Positions 21,044-21,521 of a stretch of 21,521 nucleotides of DNA are shown here, one piece after another; position 1 is the stretch's first letter, and each line of letters starts with the position of its first letter. Position numbers and translations under genes: made by a program. This DNA is from Minisyncoccota bacterium. Its GTDB lineage: Bacteria; Patescibacteriota; Minisyncoccia; Minisyncoccales; UBA5738. The notes under the pieces are model-generated. The model was given only the letters and a program-made list of their open reading frames with translations, was not told where the DNA came from and searched no databases. The stretch is taken from assembly GCA_025453415.1 (NCBI GenBank), contig JALOQL010000006.1, positions 1 to 21,521 on the forward strand, written 5' to 3'.

Positions 21044-21205
21044 CTACTTTTTGGTTTCCTTGTGCTTGGTATGCTTGCGCTCGGTGTTGCAGAATTTCAC
21101 CAACTCCAGCTTGCCCTCCATCGTCTTCGATTTATGGGTGATGTAATTGATCTTCTTGCATCCGGCGCACTGCAACTTCACATAAGGCTTCTTTTTTGAT
21201 GCCAT
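21044..21205 (-). CDS. rpmG: 50S ribosomal protein L33
   Basis: 53 residues, starting MASKKKPYVKLQCAGCKKIN, with KSKTMEGKLELVKFCNTERK and a basic KHTKHKETKK tail. This is the whole L33 pattern. L33 is a small bacterial protein of the large subunit near the E site. The first Cys pair (CAGC) of the zinc ribbon is intact. In the second, FCNTERKHT replaces the usual CPxCRKHT, so the fourth zinc ligand is Glu rather than Cys. It lies between tRNA-Thr and a terminator, probably as one short transcript with the tRNA. No Shine-Dalgarno is visible before the ATG at 21205. Confidence 0.95.
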   Translation of the reverse strand: MASKKKPYVKLQCAGCKKINYITHKSKTMEGKLELVKFCNTERKHTKHKETKK

Positions 21206-21211
21206 ATCGAT

Positions 21212-21288
21212 AGTTAAAAACGTAAAGCGACAAGTTTAAAGTAAAGATACGGAACCGCATTATTACTTTACGCTTTTAGCTTTTAACT
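21212..21288. repeat. AT-rich imperfect inverted repeat between rpmG and tRNA-Thr
   Basis: AGTTAAAA (21212-21219) pairs with TTTTAACT (21281-21288). Inside it, AAAGTAA (21238-21244) pairs with TTACTTT (21263-21269), and GTAAAG recurs. The set could fold in the transcript between tRNA-Thr and rpmG, perhaps marking a processing site. Confidence 0.5.
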
Positions 21289-21301
21289 TTACACTTTCCT
21301 G

Positions 21302-21373
21302 AGCCCGAGAGTGGAGTCGGACCACCGACCTACTCCTTACCATGGAGTTGCTCTGCCACTGAGCTACCCGGGC
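21302..21373 (-). tRNA. tRNA-Thr (anticodon GGT)
   Basis: Minus strand cloverleaf. Acceptor GCCCGGG pairs with CTCGGGC (one G-T). The D-arm is GCTC/GAGC with loop AGTGGCA. The anticodon arm is ACTCC/GGAGT with loop ATGGTAA, anticodon GGT. The variable region is 5 nt. The T-arm is GGTGG/CCACT with loop TCCGACT. The discriminator is T and CCA is not encoded. The gene lies upstream of rpmG. Confidence 0.93.
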
Positions 21374-21414
21374 GTTAATTAGCCGATTAGTTAATTAGCG
21401 ATGAGTTAATTAGC
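21374..21414. repeat. Short direct repeats GTTAATTAGC (three copies)
   Basis: Copies at 21374-21383, 21390-21399 and 21405-21414, spaced 15-16 bp. They fill the gap between tRNA-Thr and the end of the four-helix-bundle gene. Confidence 0.75.
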
Positions 21415-21417
21415 AAA

Positions 21418-21521
21418 TCAGGGGATACTAAGCGATACGATAAACTTACTGAGCATTTTTGACAATTCAACCGTTCCCTGGCTTAAATCCGCAAAATCAT
21501 CGGCTCCAATCAATTCCAAAC
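21418..21521 (-). CDS. Four-helix-bundle protein (23S rRNA intervening-sequence type), C-terminal fragment
   Basis: 34 codons are visible before TGA 21420-21418, reading LELIGADDFADLSQ then GTVELSKMLSKFIVSLSIP. The pattern of a loop, then a final amphipathic helix E-x-x-K-M-L-x-x-x-I-x-S-L, is the C-terminus of the small four-helix-bundle family (once called S23 or IVP), common in CPR and Bacteroidetes. Its function is unknown; copies often sit in variable intergenic or rRNA-insert positions. The rest of the gene is outside the window, so the call is tentative. Confidence 0.55.
   Translation of the reverse strand, partial: LELIGADDFADLSQGTVELSKMLSKFIVSLSIP

Overview
The window looks like part of a chromosome from a small-genome bacterium of the Candidate Phyla Radiation (Patescibacteria, Parcubacteria-like). 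This is an inference. It rests on the bacterial ribosomal protein L33, an orphan VirD4/TraG-like ATPase of the type common in that group, a pilin-like protein with an RDAKRMSDM-type motif, mostly weak or absent Shine-Dalgarno sites with several extended -10 promoters, and many proteins without recognisable families. TGA acts as an ordinary stop codon, so the recoded Gracilibacteria/Absconditabacteria are unlikely.

Region 1 (1-7026, minus strand): one long transcription unit. It opens with a structured leader and a MacA/HlyD-type adaptor (5284-6906) and ends with a MacB-type ABC ATPase cut by the window edge (1-607). Between them sit a gene broken by an in-frame TAA (4480-5256), an Ala-rich coiled-coil protein, a HExxH metalloprotease-like protein, a 51-residue coiled-coil protein and a ChaN/EreA-like domain protein. 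The last overlaps the ABC gene by ATGA.

Region 2 (7074-10834, minus): an orphan VirD4/TraG-like conjugation-type ATPase with a small coiled-coil partner downstream and an unknown protein upstream.

Region 3 (10925-15602): a small plus-strand gene, then a minus-strand block. The block holds two tandem paralogues of unknown function, a small coiled-coil protein resembling the one in region 1, a second HExxH metalloprotease-like protein paralogous to that of region 1, and an acidic protein. Regions 1 and 3 therefore carry related gene sets on either side of the ATPase.

Region 4 (15629-18826): a membrane protein with a degenerate CDP-alcohol phosphatidyltransferase signature and a secreted Cys-rich protein on plus, meeting a minus-strand operon of a GNAT acetyltransferase, a membrane-anchored pilin-like protein and an archaeal-type 4-phosphopantoate--beta-alanine ligase.

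Region 5 (18827-20830): a repeat-rich accessory patch. It has two ~200-bp tandem repeats containing long AT-rich palindromes, a 54-bp tandem duplication, a 22-bp motif in four copies, tRNA-Trp, and two unknown genes. Both genes are driven by promoters whose 17-bp spacer carries the same palindromic operator; a third, degenerate copy lies downstream.

Region 6 (20981-21521, minus): a terminator, rpmG (L33), tRNA-Thr and the C-terminus of a four-helix-bundle protein.
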